Below, one piece after another: positions 1 to 9,913 of a stretch of 64,000 nucleotides of DNA. A model generated the notes under the pieces. The model was not told where the DNA came from, made no database searches, and saw only the letters and a list, made by a program, of their open reading frames with translations. Numbering within the stretch: the stretch's first letter is position 1; every line of letters starts with the position of its first letter. Origin of the DNA: Bilabrum cf. latius (lineage: Eukaryota; Bigyra: Bicosoecida; Bigyra; Bicosoecida). The position numbers and the translations under genes were made by a program. The stretch is from NCBI GenBank assembly GCA_965178125.1, contig OZ237769.1, positions 496,001-560,000 of the forward strand, written 5' to 3'.

Positions 1-2
1 GC

Positions 3-236
3 AGCAGCGGCCCGAGGCGCAGTCCCGTGGGCGGGCGGCAGAGAGCCCGCACGAGTCCATGCACGAGTGCCCGTGGTGCCAGCGGAAGCACCAGGGACAC
101 ACGGCTCGGGAGCGGCGACTCCATCTCCCCAGCCACAGCCAGCCGCAGTCTCTCGCGAGGGACACTGCGGGTGAGGGGCCAGCACACGATCGGAGGAACG
201 GAGGGTTCCGTAGCAGGGTATTATGGCAGCGATTGA
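3..236 (+). CDS. possible 3' end of a gene entering from the left (partial)
   Basis: One frame stays open from the left edge to a TGA at 234-236. It encodes a Ser/Arg/Gly-rich, low-complexity tail ending YYGSD. A second frame is also open up to a TGA near position 172, so the frame choice is not secure. The composition resembles the low-complexity C-termini of other proteins in this window, but no domain is recognised. The 250 bases up to the eL8 stop show no further gene. Confidence 0.25.
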   Translation, partial: SSGPRRSPVGGRQRARTSPCTSARGASGSTRDTRLGSGDSISPATASRSLSRGTLRVRGQHTIGGTEGSVAGYYGSD

Positions 237-487
237 TATACATGTGGAATGAATAATTGTAAACGATGCGAAGATTCTTCTATGGAGCCGAACACCCAGA
301 CGAGGAAGAATCAAACTCCTGCTCGCCAAAGCGCCGCCGCCCTCTCCACACCGCACTCGTTCCCCCCAACCCTGCGCGAGAGTCCCTAGCTTGCACGCAT
401 ATGACTCAACACTATGCCTGCTCGCCCCAGCATGCCAGGACCAGCCGCTAGACGACACCCCGCCGCCACACCTATCCTAGCAGCAGC

Positions 488-1417
488 TCAGTACAGGCTC
501 TTCTTGGCCTGCTCTGCGCGCATCTTCTCCTCACGGATGCGCAGCTTCTCCTGGGTCTTGAGGCCCATGATGCCGCCACCGAACTTGCGGCGCGAGTCGG
601 TGTTGTTGTTGAACTTGGCCATGGCCATCTCCTTCACCTCCTCCAGTGCAGCAACGTCTCCCTCGTCCACCCTAGTGAAGCAAGCAACGGTGGTGGTCTT
701 CTGCTTGCCGCAGAACTCACCAAGGCGCGACTTGTTGTTGAAGATCACGTACGGGACGTCCATCTTGCGGCACAAGGCGGGCAGCCAGATCACGAGCTCG
801 ATGGGCTCCACATCGGCGGCGATCACAACCAGCTGAGCCTTCTTCTGCTCGATCAGGGTGGTCACATGCTTCAATCCGTACTTGATGAAGTTCTTGTACT
901 CCATCGTGCCGTTGCCGGTGCCGGCAGCCTTGGCGTCCGCGGCCTCCTTCATGCGGGCAGCCTTCTCGGCGCGGGTCTCTGCCTGGTACTTGGTCAGCAG
1001 CTTGACCAGACCGCGAGCCTCGGCCTTGTCAAGGGCCATACGGAACTGGTTCACAGACGGGGGAGTGCGCAGGCGCTGCTTGAGTACCTTCCGCTGGCGC
1101 TGCACCCTGATGTACCTAGGCCAGCGCACGAAGCGGCCGAGGTCGCGCTCGGGCTGCACATCGCCACCGATCCGGAAGTTCTTCGGGCGAGAAGGGAACA
1201 GGGCACTGCCTGCCTTCTTGCTCTTGCCGGTGCGCGCACGGGAGGACTGCAACGTGAAACCAATCAGGTGAAAAAGCATCGAACATTGAAGTGCAAGAGC
1301 GAACCGGGACGATATCACTGAATCCAATGATACTACAGGCACACAAGAGCAATGGGAGATTTTATGCATTATCTAGATATACCAAAAAGGGTAACATGCG
1401 CCGTTGAGGCTCACCAT
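488..1417 (-). CDS. RPL7A: 60S ribosomal protein eL8 (L7a)
   Basis: This is eL8, a structural protein of the cytosolic large ribosomal subunit. The body (1246 down to 488) has the family signatures RPKNFRIGG, RFVRWPRYIRVQRQRKVLKQR, the L7Ae-type segment LVVIAADVEPIELVIWLPALCRK, and CGKQKTTTVACF. The C-terminus ends KKSLY before a TGA. The usual basic N-terminus starts at an intron acceptor (cag at 1249-1247). The only well-placed start is an ATG at 1417-1415 followed at once by GTGAGC, so coding exon 1 appears to be the start codon alone and the intron is 1414-1247 (168 nt). The spliced protein has 253 residues, normal for the family. There is no in-frame TAG. It is divergent from the TOM22-like gene. 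Confidence 0.93.
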
Positions 1418-1754
1418 AGCTCCGAAACAACCTTTTGTTAGCTGGTGGTGCTTCCATTGGCAACGATCGGATCATAACTCCGAATCATCACTGTACAATG
1501 ACCCTATTTGCAATTCTGGGCATTGGACAATCTTCCAGTTGACACTGAATACAGGACCATGGAAAGTACTTAGATGATTGCTGCGAGATAGGCTGGCGTA
1601 AAGGTTCAAGATTTACCCAAGGAAAAAGATGCTAAGGATGGTTTGTCGGTGAGTTGCACTATGGTCCAAGTTCCCCTGCGTTCTGAGTCGCTTGCAGCCT
1701 GTTGGCCGCAGTACGCGAGCTAATTTGTTACAAACACTCATAAATATCGTGCAG
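1418..1754. promoter_or_regulatory. intergenic/5' region between eL8 and the TOM22-like gene
   Basis: This stretch separates two divergent genes and is less GC-rich than the coding DNA. It should hold the promoters of both genes and the unplaced first exon(s) of the TOM22-like gene. An ATG near 1630 followed by GTGAGT at 1642 is a possible short first exon. It joins in frame only if a 13-nt microexon is assumed. No other coding signal is seen. Confidence 0.4.
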
Positions 1755-2180
1755 GGATGGGTGGATTGGGCTGTAGAATCGTATGACTATGTATACAAAC
1801 AGTCGCAACCGGTGAGGCTATTTCTTCGATTCTGGCCAAAGCAATTGCCTGAGTTTTCCATTGAAGTATGCGTAGAGTGCCTTTTGAAATACCATGTACT
1901 GTGCTCGCAGTGGCTTGGATACGGATAGAAGGCAGCCGGCTTTGCGATTGCGGCTGTGTTGCTGGTCGGCGTTCCGGTCATGCTTGAGAGTTCCCGAGAA
2001 GCATTGTTAGAGCACGAGAAGGCAAGACCAGCCATGCAGCGAGCAATGGAGGAGGATTTCCAGCGCAAGGCCATGGCCCAGCAGGAAGCGATGATGGCAG
2101 AGGCTAACCCGCTCAACATGGTCAAGGGCATCTTTGGCGGAGGAGGCAGCGGCGGCGGGGAGGCGGCCCCTCCTAAGTGA
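1755..2180 (+). CDS. TOM22/TOM9-like mitochondrial import receptor subunit (5' end not placed)
   Basis: Two exons are supported: 1755-1811 (WVDWAVESYDYVYKQSQP) and 1911-2180, separated by a 99-nt intron with GTGAGG and CTCGCAG ends. The joined protein has a short soluble segment, a single membrane helix (FAIAAVLLVGVPVML) and a charged tail beginning ESSREALLE. This matches the tail region of plant TOM9/TOM22, whose consensus has KAAW before the helix and a Pro near its end. A TAG at 1926-1928 falls at GYG-TAG-KAAG, just before the helix, and must be read through. The tail ends in a Gly-rich stretch and TGA. TOM22 is a receptor of the outer mitochondrial membrane. The upstream exon with the start codon is not identified, so the product is incomplete here. 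Confidence 0.55.
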
Positions 2181-2604
2181 GCAAGGGAAGAGAGAGAGGT
2201 AATAGCAGAATAAAAGGATGAAGATAGGGATGCGATTCGTGTGCACAGCATATACAGGGATTCAATTCGTGTCTGTAGACCACATCACTTTGTGCCCACC
2301 CACTGGCACAGCCATTCGCCCGCCCCGCGCACAGAGAGCTATGCCCGTTCCACAACCAAGAGCTTCATCCGCCGAGTGACAACGGTTTTACTGCTCTGCG
2401 CGCTGTCCTGAACGCCCTGCCTAGCAGTCAGCCTTTCCTTGCTGCACAGCCCCGAGCATGACCGGCAGGTGCACGAGATTCAGAGCAAGCACCACCCGTC
2501 AACGCGGCAACACGGGCCTGGTACGAGAGATGGTAGACTGTGCTTAATGTATGTTAGGATACTCATTTCGTCCGGCAACTGCAGTTTCTGTGTACTAATG
2601 TGTG
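2181..2604. other. intergenic spacer, nothing recognised
   Basis: This 424-nt spacer lies between the TOM22-like gene and the EF-hand gene, both on the plus strand. Short ORFs occur on both strands but none has family similarity, plausible splice sites or unusual composition. It presumably holds the 3' UTR of the first gene and the promoter of the second. Confidence 0.4.
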
Positions 2605-3901
2605 ATGAGTGACACACGGGTCCTCGGGAACCTTCGGGCGTTGCCGCGCGTGCCACCGCGCGCAAGCGTGCGTGGGCAAACTCACCTAGAACAAGAGGTT
2701 TGCGAGTCCATGGCAGCAATTGCACACCGGCAGGATGGTGCAATCAAAGATTCTCTGTACTACATGCTCGCCGAAACGTTTTACGACCTAGATCGGCTCC
2801 ATGGAGACGGGGACGGCGAGATTTCCATTGACGAGATGGAGCGGTATCCCGGTATTTCTCGGTTTGAAGCAGCCCAGCTATTCCGAGAAATGGACTTAGA
2901 CGGCAACGGATCAATTTCGTTAGAAGAGTTCTTACGAGTCCTGCTGCCTCGGATGCTCACCACCACAGGGGCAGAGCCCCCGGATTTGGACAACCTCACC
3001 ATCGAGACGACCACCAAGCTGCAAGAGGCGAGCAGACTGTTCTGTGGCGCCAGTAGCGGCGAGGCGCCAACAGTGGACAGCGCGATCAAAATGTTTCGAA
3101 GGCTCGACCGAGACGGCAACATGGTTCTGGATTCCGAAGAGCTCAAGGCGGGCTTGCGAGCAGTGGGCGCTGACGGCGAGTCGTTCTTGCGAGTGGTCGA
3201 CCGGAATAGGGATGGTGAAGTGAGTTTTGGAAGCTTTTCGGTGACATATTGCTCTAGAATACTAGCTAATGGGCCCTAACTCTAGAAGGAAGGGAGGGAG
3301 CAGGTATGCGCCGCCCAGCAAGCTCGGTCCCCTCAGGCTGGGACTCGACAGCGCGCAGTCATGCACTGGCAGGTCTGCATGGGGCACCGACCCTGCCACA
3401 ACTCGTGTGGACACGCGTTTCATCGCTCGATCCCCGCTTCTTGCCCTCCCCCCGCAGGTGTCTCTAGACGAGTTCCTGACGGTCCTGCTCGAGGTCACAT
3501 ATGGCCCCGTGGTGCCTGCTACTAGCAGAGGCAGAGCGCCTGAGCCCGGCAGGACCTACGGAGCGTGGGACTCTCGGCGTGCGACTGCGCCCGCCGGCGG
3601 GCATGGACCACTGGCAGGAGCATCGGGGAGCGGCGCACATCGAGCCATGCCGCCGCATGGGGCTGGGTTGGGTGGAGCTGGGACTCGGGCGGGTGCTGCC
3701 TCGTCGGGCGGGAGCTCCCATTCGCATGGGCTCGGGGCCTACCCAGGCCCACCCGGGGCGGTCCCCGATAGTACAGGTGGCATCGGCGGCGTTGGATTGT
3801 ATCCGCCACCAGCAGGTCTCGGTGGTGGCTCGTACTCGTCAGCGGGGGCAGGCGAAGGCAAACCAGCCAGCAACAAGGACAAGAAATGCATTGTATCTTG
3901 A
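2605..3901 (+). CDS. four-EF-hand calcium-binding protein with C-terminal CaaX box
   Basis: A calmodulin-like Ca2+ sensor. Exon 1 (2605-3219) carries three EF-hands: a first loop around HGDGDGEISIDE with a poor first ligand, then DLDGNGSISLEE and DRDGNMVLDSEE. The fourth loop, DRNRDGEVSLDE, is split by an intron (3220-3457, GTGAGT...CGCAG) and is restored exactly by phase-0 splicing into exon 2 (3458-3901). After the EF-hands comes a Gly/Pro/Ala-rich tail of about 130 residues ending KDKKCIVS, a basic stretch plus a CaaX-type prenylation box, so the protein is probably lipid-anchored to a membrane. The stop is TGA; total length is 352 residues. The start at 2605 is the first ATG in frame. A later Met near 2710 is possible. 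Confidence 0.85.
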
Positions 3902-3971
3902 GCTTTAATGTCTCCAAGGGCAGAACTGCCCGTGGGTGTAACTAATGTTGAACTGCATACAAACCAAACAA

Positions 3972-6596
3972 GAGGGAAAGGACCTAAGCCCGCCCCCCAT
4001 GGGTTTGTAGATGGGAGTGGGTGGCGGGCCGGGTAGCGGGAGTGGAGAGCTGCCGTCGCGTGCCGGGGGGTCGCAGCCAGGCGCCAGCGATGCCGATGGT
4101 CGCAAGCAGGAGAGCGTCAGGCACAATGGGCGTGCCCGCCACGATGGAGGCAATGCAGAGTCAGGAGATGCATGAGAGCCGTAGGATGCCACTGGCTGCC
4201 GCCGTGGCGCTACGCGGTGCTGCTGATGGGGTGCTGGAGGCGCTAGTTCGCAGATGTCAGCATTGAATGAGCTCACGAGGTACAGAACGCCTGCCGGCGG
4301 TCGGCGGCGGCGATGCAATTTGCCATGAATAGCTTCATAGAGTCCATTGTGCCGGCGCGTCGTCGTCTTCCTGAAGCTTGGATTGCTCCCGCGGTCGGAT
4401 TCAGCAGCGGCAAGGCGGAGGGAGGGCGAGCCGGCCGCTTGGAGCCCTCCCTCCCCGATCAAAGCAGCAGCACACGCAGGCAATCGAATCTATGTCTTAC
4501 TTGATTTTGTTTAAAGCGCTCTTGCATCTGCGATGGGAACTGACTGGAGCGTGGACGCGTTGTGCCTCGAGGCTCGTGGCGTTGGAAGCTGCCGTTGGTC
4601 CGCTCACTCGACTCACCAATGCTCTGACGCCTATCACGCCATGGAATTGCATGTTTGGTATTCAATCAAGTAATATTTCGTTGCTCGTTGCATGGATGCT
4701 GCGGGGATTGGGCTCACGATTGGAGATGACAGCGTTTGCGCGCCACCTCAGTGCTCCTCCAGAGCCGGGCACGACATGGGCCGCCGATCGGCTAGCAGAA
4801 ATCATGATGTTATAATGCAAATCAAACAATGTTGTCGCTTACCGGCGCATTCGAGGGGTGGAATGAATCGGATCGAGTGGAGCGCGAAAGGGATCGGATC
4901 AGGGCGCGGCAGGGAGGAGTTTATCCGGGCGCGCGAATCCCTAAGGCTTTTTGTTTCGAGGGTGCATGGAAATTCCACCGGCAGCGTTTCATTTAACTGC
5001 TATCGGAGCGTAGCAATAAGCATGGAATAAGCGATCCCTTGCGTTTTAGTCGAGATACTTTTCGAAACGTGGTAGCCGAACGGACAACTCGGGGTGGCAG
5101 GCACTTCCCGCCGCCGCTCGCGCCCCGCGCGATTGCGATGGCGGCGCGCGCGCACATTCTGTATGATAGTAATGAACTAAACTAAGTTCTCCGCCCCGCG
5201 CCGGAGCGGGCCCCGGCCCGCAAGCCCCCGATCCCAGATCCCGCCCCGACTCGTTCTAATATTACTATTTATGTTAACAAGAGGGAAAGGACCTAAGCCC
5301 GCCCCCCATGGGTTCGGAGATGGGAGTGGGTGGCGGGCCGGGTAGCGGGAGTGGCGAGCTGCCGTCGCGTGCCGGGCGGTCGCAGCCTGCCGCCAGCGAT
5401 GATGATGGTCGCAAGCAGGGGAGCGTCAGGCACAATGGGCGTGCCCGCCACGATGGAGGCAACGCAGAGTTAGGAGATGCAGGTGAGCCGTGAGATGCAA
5501 CTGGCTGCCGCCGTGGTGCTTCGCGGTGCTGCTGCCGGGGTGCTGGAGGGCGGTAGCTCGCAGATGTCAGCATTACATGAGCTCACGAGGCACTGAACGC
5601 CTGCCGGCGGTCGGCGGCGGCGATGCAATTTGCCATGAATAGCTCCATAGAGTCCATTGTGCCGGCGCGTCGTCGTCTCCCTGAAGCCTGGATCGCTCCC
5701 GCGGTCGGATTCAGCAGCGGCGGGGCGGAGGGAGGGCGAGCCGGCCGCTTGGAGCCCTCCCTCCCCGATCAAAGCAGCAGCGCACGCGGGCAATCGAATC
5801 TATTTCTTACTTGATTTTGTTTTAAAGCGCTGTTGCATCTGCGATAGGAGCTGACTGGAGCGCGGACGCGTTGTGCCTCGAGGCTCGTGGCGTTGGAAGC
5901 TGCTGTTGGTCCGCTCACTCGACTCATCGATGCTATCACGCCTATCTCACCATGGAATTGCGTGTTTGGTATTCAATCAAGTAAGATTCCGTTGCTCGTG
6001 GCATGGATGCTGCGGGGATTGAGCTTGCGGTTGGAGATGACAGCATTTGCGCGCCACCTCAGTGCTTCTCCAGAGCCGGGCACGACATTGCCAGCCGATC
6101 GGCCAGCAGAAACCATGATGTTATAATGCAAATACAACAATCTATTGGCTTACCGGCGCATTCGAGGGGTGGAATGAATCGGATCGAGTGGAGCGCGAGA
6201 AGGATCGGATCAGGGCGCGGCAGGGAGGAGTTTATCCGGGCGCGCGAATCCCTAAGGCTTTTTGTTTCGTGGGAGAATCCAACAGGCACCGAGGGCTACC
6301 TTATTCCTTTATTGATGATCATACTAATTGGTCAGGGATAAGCGATCCCTTGCGTTTTAGTCGAGATACTTTCCGAAACGCGGCAGCCGAACGGACAACT
6401 CGGGGTGGCAGGCACTTCCCGCCGCAGCTCGCGCCCCGCCAGATTGCGATGGCGGCGCGCGCGCCCGTTGAATGTTATCTTGTAGAACTAAACTAAGTTC
6501 TCCGCTCGGTGCGGGAGCGGGCCAGGGCCCGCAAGCCCCCGATCCCGGATCCCGCCCCGACGCACCCTAAAATTACTGTTTATGTTAATGTTAACA
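3972..6596. repeat. tandem direct duplication, two ~1.31-kb units
   Basis: Unit A (about 3972-5280) and unit B (about 5281-6596) start with the same gagggaaaggacctaagccc and align at a shift of 1,309-1,311 nt, roughly nine bases in ten identical by eye. Both end with a GATCCCGCCCCGAC stretch and an AT-rich run ending in gttaac. One internal patch of about 70 nt (near 4962-5030 in A, 6271-6339 in B) does not align, although its flanks do. Several short frames stay open in both units: a Met-start frame near 3999/5308 (with a GTGAGC donor in B that is lost in A) and a 63-codon frame at 4313/5623. Most differences between copies would change amino acids, so I see no evidence of a conserved protein. 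It could be a duplicated regulatory or gene-relic segment upstream of the protease gene. Confidence 0.85.
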
Positions 6597-6686
6597 GCAC
6601 GTCACTAAGGTAGTGTTCCGGGCGGCGCTCGCGATTTGCACCCCAAGGCTCCCCTTGCAGGGAATGCGAATACCCGCAGTACTGTT

Positions 6687-9173
6687 ATGTTTATCGAGTA
6701 TAGCACTTGGGAAGCCCGGCGTGGTGCACGTTTAGCTCGGAAAGGCGTACCGGCAAGAGCGACCAGTGATCCGCTCGCGCACCCGGTTTCTGATCGGCCG
6801 TGAGGGCCATTCAGACAGCCGAGAGCTCGCAGAAGGAACATCTGAAAGCGTCCCTATATATGGAGACTTTAAATCGCTTGCGTGAGCAACTAAGTGGAAG
6901 ATGTGCGGCAGTTTGCCCCCTTGTGACTGCGAATCAGGTGCCTCCAATTGTGCCATCGTGTCACGCGCTTCCCTGTTCGCAGGTATTACTACGCGGATCT
7001 GTACTTAGGGACGGATAAACCCCAGAAGGTATCGGTCATCACGGATACAGGGTCGAGCCTGACCGCGTTTCCATGTGCGAACACGTGCCTGCCGGGCAAG
7101 TGCGGTCCCCACCAGAACGACAAGTTCGACTGCTCTAAGAGTTCCACTTGCCAGAAGAAGCACTGCTCAACAAGCTCCCAGTGCACGTACCGCTAGTCGT
7201 ACACTGAGGGCTCCCACCTGTACGGGGACATGTACACGGACCAAGCCTTCCTGGCCCCCCAGCAGGGGGACATTAGCGCCTACCAGCAGCTGGCCATCCC
7301 CTTCGAGTTCGGGTGCCACACGCAGGAGGGGGGGATGTTCACTTCACAGCTGGCGGACGGGATCATGGGCCTGGGGCAGGGCAGCAAGTCCTACACGGTG
7401 CACCTGTGGAAGAGCGGCATGCTCGCGTCGAACGTGTTCTCCCTGTGCTTCCACATGGATGGGGGGGCCATGTCCCTGGGGGGGTACGACCCCCGGCTGC
7501 ACGGGGGCAAGGACCAGGGGGGCGCGGGCCTCCAGTGGGCGAAGAACCCAGCCCCCAGCAGCGCCTTCTACCGCATCTAGGTCAAGGACATTCGGCTGGA
7601 CGGCGCCTCGGTGGGGTCCGCCAACCGCCTCAACCAGGGCCAGGGGTCCATCGTGGACTCCGGCACCACGTTCACCTACCTTCCCTCCCCGGTGTTCACG
7701 GCACTGAAGAAGAAATTACAGGCGTGGTGCAGCGCGGAGGGGGGCAGGTGCAAGGGCACGTCAGGCAGCGTGGAGGGGGAGTCGCTGTGCTGGCGGCTGA
7801 GCTCTCCCGCCGACCTGTCCACCTTCCCCTCCATGCAGATCGTGTTGGAGGGGCATGCAGGCGGGGCGGACGTGGTGGTGGATGTCAAGCCCGAGCACTG
7901 GATCATCAAGATGGACTGGGACGGGGCCTACTCGTGCATCGGGACCTACAGCAACGGGGGCGACGGCACGGTGCTGGGGGCCAACTCGATGCAGGGGTAT
8001 GACGTGGTTTTTGACAGGGCCGTGGGCAGGATCGGGTTTGCGCAGTCGGACTGCAAGCCGTCTGCCATGGGCCCGCAGCAAGACGGGGAAGACTCGTCCT
8101 CTCCGTCGCCGTCTCCTGAAGCAGACGTGAGTCCAGCGCGCGATGCCAGCCCTGCCGCCAGCACTGGGCCGGCTCCCACCTCAAGCTCGGCCGCGGGCCC
8201 AGGCGCCTCCCCTTCCCCCTCCCCTTTTAAGACCGGCAAGGACGAGGGCGAGGGCGCAGAGGGGCCTCTTCCAGGCGCCTCGCCCACTGCCTCGCTTGCC
8301 CCCACCGCGTCGCCTGCTTCCGGTATCCCGGCCCTGTCACCGCTGCCTTCCACGTTGCCCGCCCCGCAGGAGACGGGCGGCGTGGACGTGGGCGATGGCA
8401 CTGGGAGTGGGACCGGCACTGGGGGCGGCGGGGTCACGTTCGTGGCTGGGATGTTCGTGGGGGGGCTGGTGGTGGCGATGCTGGGGTTCGCGGGATTCGT
8501 GGCGCTGGCTCGGTTCGGGGGCGGGTTTGCGGTGCAGGTGGCTGGGGTGGAGGTTCGTGCTGGGAGGGGGCTGGGGGTGGGGGTGGGGGTGGGGGGCAAT
8601 GGGGGGTATGACCGTGTGGGGGGGCAGCGGGGGGCCGGTAGGGCGGCGGTGGGTCCGCTTGACGAAGAGGACGAGGTGTCGAGCGAGGTCGAGGCTAGTG
8701 ATGGCGATGTTGATGTCGATGCAGTGGATGGAGGACTAGGCAGGGGTGCGGCGGGTGTACCAGGCGCTTCTGCCTCCTCTGTGGGGAGAGGGACCTCTCG
8801 GCGGTATGTGGCGGAGGGTGTTCCATCGGGGCCCAGGCAGGAGGGCGGGGGTGGCAGGACCCCGCCTGCGTATTCTGACGTGGTGCGGAATAGGCAGGAG
8901 GGCCGAGGGGCCGACGAGGGCGTGCTGCTGGTGGGTGGGGGCAGGGGCATGGCAATGGACGACGGCGGGACCGACCCTCTGGGATCGGGCAGCAGCAGCA
9001 GCAGCGGGGACGAGGGTGGGCATGCCAACAGGGAGGGAAATGACGAGTAGGACGAGGACGAGGACAGCGGGTCTATTGGGGTGCCGGAGGGGGGACTCGA
9101 GGCAGCGGTGCGGGAGGCCGAGGCAGATGTGGAGGCTGGGCTGGAGGCGGCGGAGCGTGGGGAGAGAAGCTGA
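6687..9173 (+). CDS. pepsin-family (A1, nepenthesin/CND41-like) aspartic protease with C-terminal membrane anchor
   Basis: The main exon (6983-9173) begins at a TTCGCAG acceptor and encodes YYYADLYLG, the first catalytic motif ITDTGSS (about 7040), a Cys-rich insert typical of plant-type enzymes, and the second catalytic motif IVDSGTTFTYLP (about 7650). The core ends near VFDRAVGRIGFAQSDC. A Ser/Pro/Ala-rich stalk, one hydrophobic helix (about 8433-8510) and an acidic cytoplasmic tail follow. Three TAG codons lie in frame: 7194-7196 inside the conserved C-x-Y-x-x-S-Y segment, 7578-7580 before VKDIRLDG, and 9048-9050 in the tail. Each is followed by clear homology or an unbroken frame up to TGA at 9171-9173. 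A phase-compatible 5' exon is 6687-6799 (donor GTGAGG), but it lacks an obvious signal peptide, so the true first exon may be elsewhere. Confidence 0.85.
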
Positions 9174-9183
9174 AGCGAGTCGT

Positions 9184-9372
9184 TCAATCGTGCTTTTTCT
9201 TCTTCTTTGCTTGCAGCTCATCATCAGGGTACGTGACACTCTCTTCAGGGACATCGTTCCCTTTCCCAAAATCAATTGGAATCTTGCCAAGGCGCCTTTC
9301 GTGTACCGCATCATACTTTGAGGCTCGTATCGCGTAAGACTCGAGCCATTTGTCCAACGCATACGTATCCAT
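9184..9372 (-). CDS. small lysine-tailed hypothetical protein
   Basis: A 62-codon ORF starting MDTYALDKWLESYAIRASKY, continuing with KIPIDFGKGNDVPEESVTYP and ending in a KKKKKHD tail before TGA. The family is not recognised. Composition and codon order look coding rather than random. It ends 10 nt from the convergent protease stop and starts only 47 nt after the importin-9 stop on the same strand. A GTGAGC donor overlaps that stop, so this could instead be an alternative 3' exon of the importin-9 transcript or the last exon of an unplaced gene. Confidence 0.4.
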   Translation of the reverse strand: MDTYALDKWLESYAIRASKYDAVHERRLGKIPIDFGKGNDVPEESVTYPDDELQAKKKKKHD

Positions 9373-9419
9373 ACTCGTAGGTTGAACGTGCTGCACGTGC
9401 TAGGTCGCATTGAAATTGC

Positions 9420-9878
9420 TCACCGGCCGGGCGGCGGCGAGAAGATCCCTCGCACAGACCCGGCCCGGCCATCGGGCCCAGGCGGGCTGAACACCCCAGG
9501 TGCAGTCTGAGGCGCGGCCCCCAGCGCCTCCGCGAAGTGTCTCTGCTCCTTGGGCCTGCTCAGGCTCGTGGCCACGGCCTTGACATACCCCGCGTCCAGC
9601 CCGCTGCCCTTGGCCTCCCCCGCCCTGGCCCTGTGGAAGAACCGCCGGAGCACCTCCTCGGCGGTGTGCCCCTGCATGGGGTGCACCTGGGCCCAGTCCT
9701 GCACGCTCTCGGCGCGGTGCATGCGGTACGCAGACATGCCCCCCTCCTCCTCGTCCTCGTCATCCTCGTCGTCCATGGCCAGGGCAGCCTGCATGAAGGC
9801 CTCCCCGCCCCCGTACATGGCCCCCTACAGAGCAGCCACCTGCTCGTCGGTCTCCGGCATCGGGGCGAACGGACTGCC

Positions 9879-9913
<35 letters not shown>

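Noticed and set aside
3972-6596. Pair of long terminal repeats of a retrotransposon
   Set aside because: The two units abut directly with no internal element, and no target-site duplication, polyprotein or primer-binding site is visible.
7946-9187. Long minus-strand Ser/Pro/Ala ORF (413 codons) opposite the protease
   Set aside because: Antisense to a well-supported gene; low-complexity composition is a by-product of GC-rich codon use.
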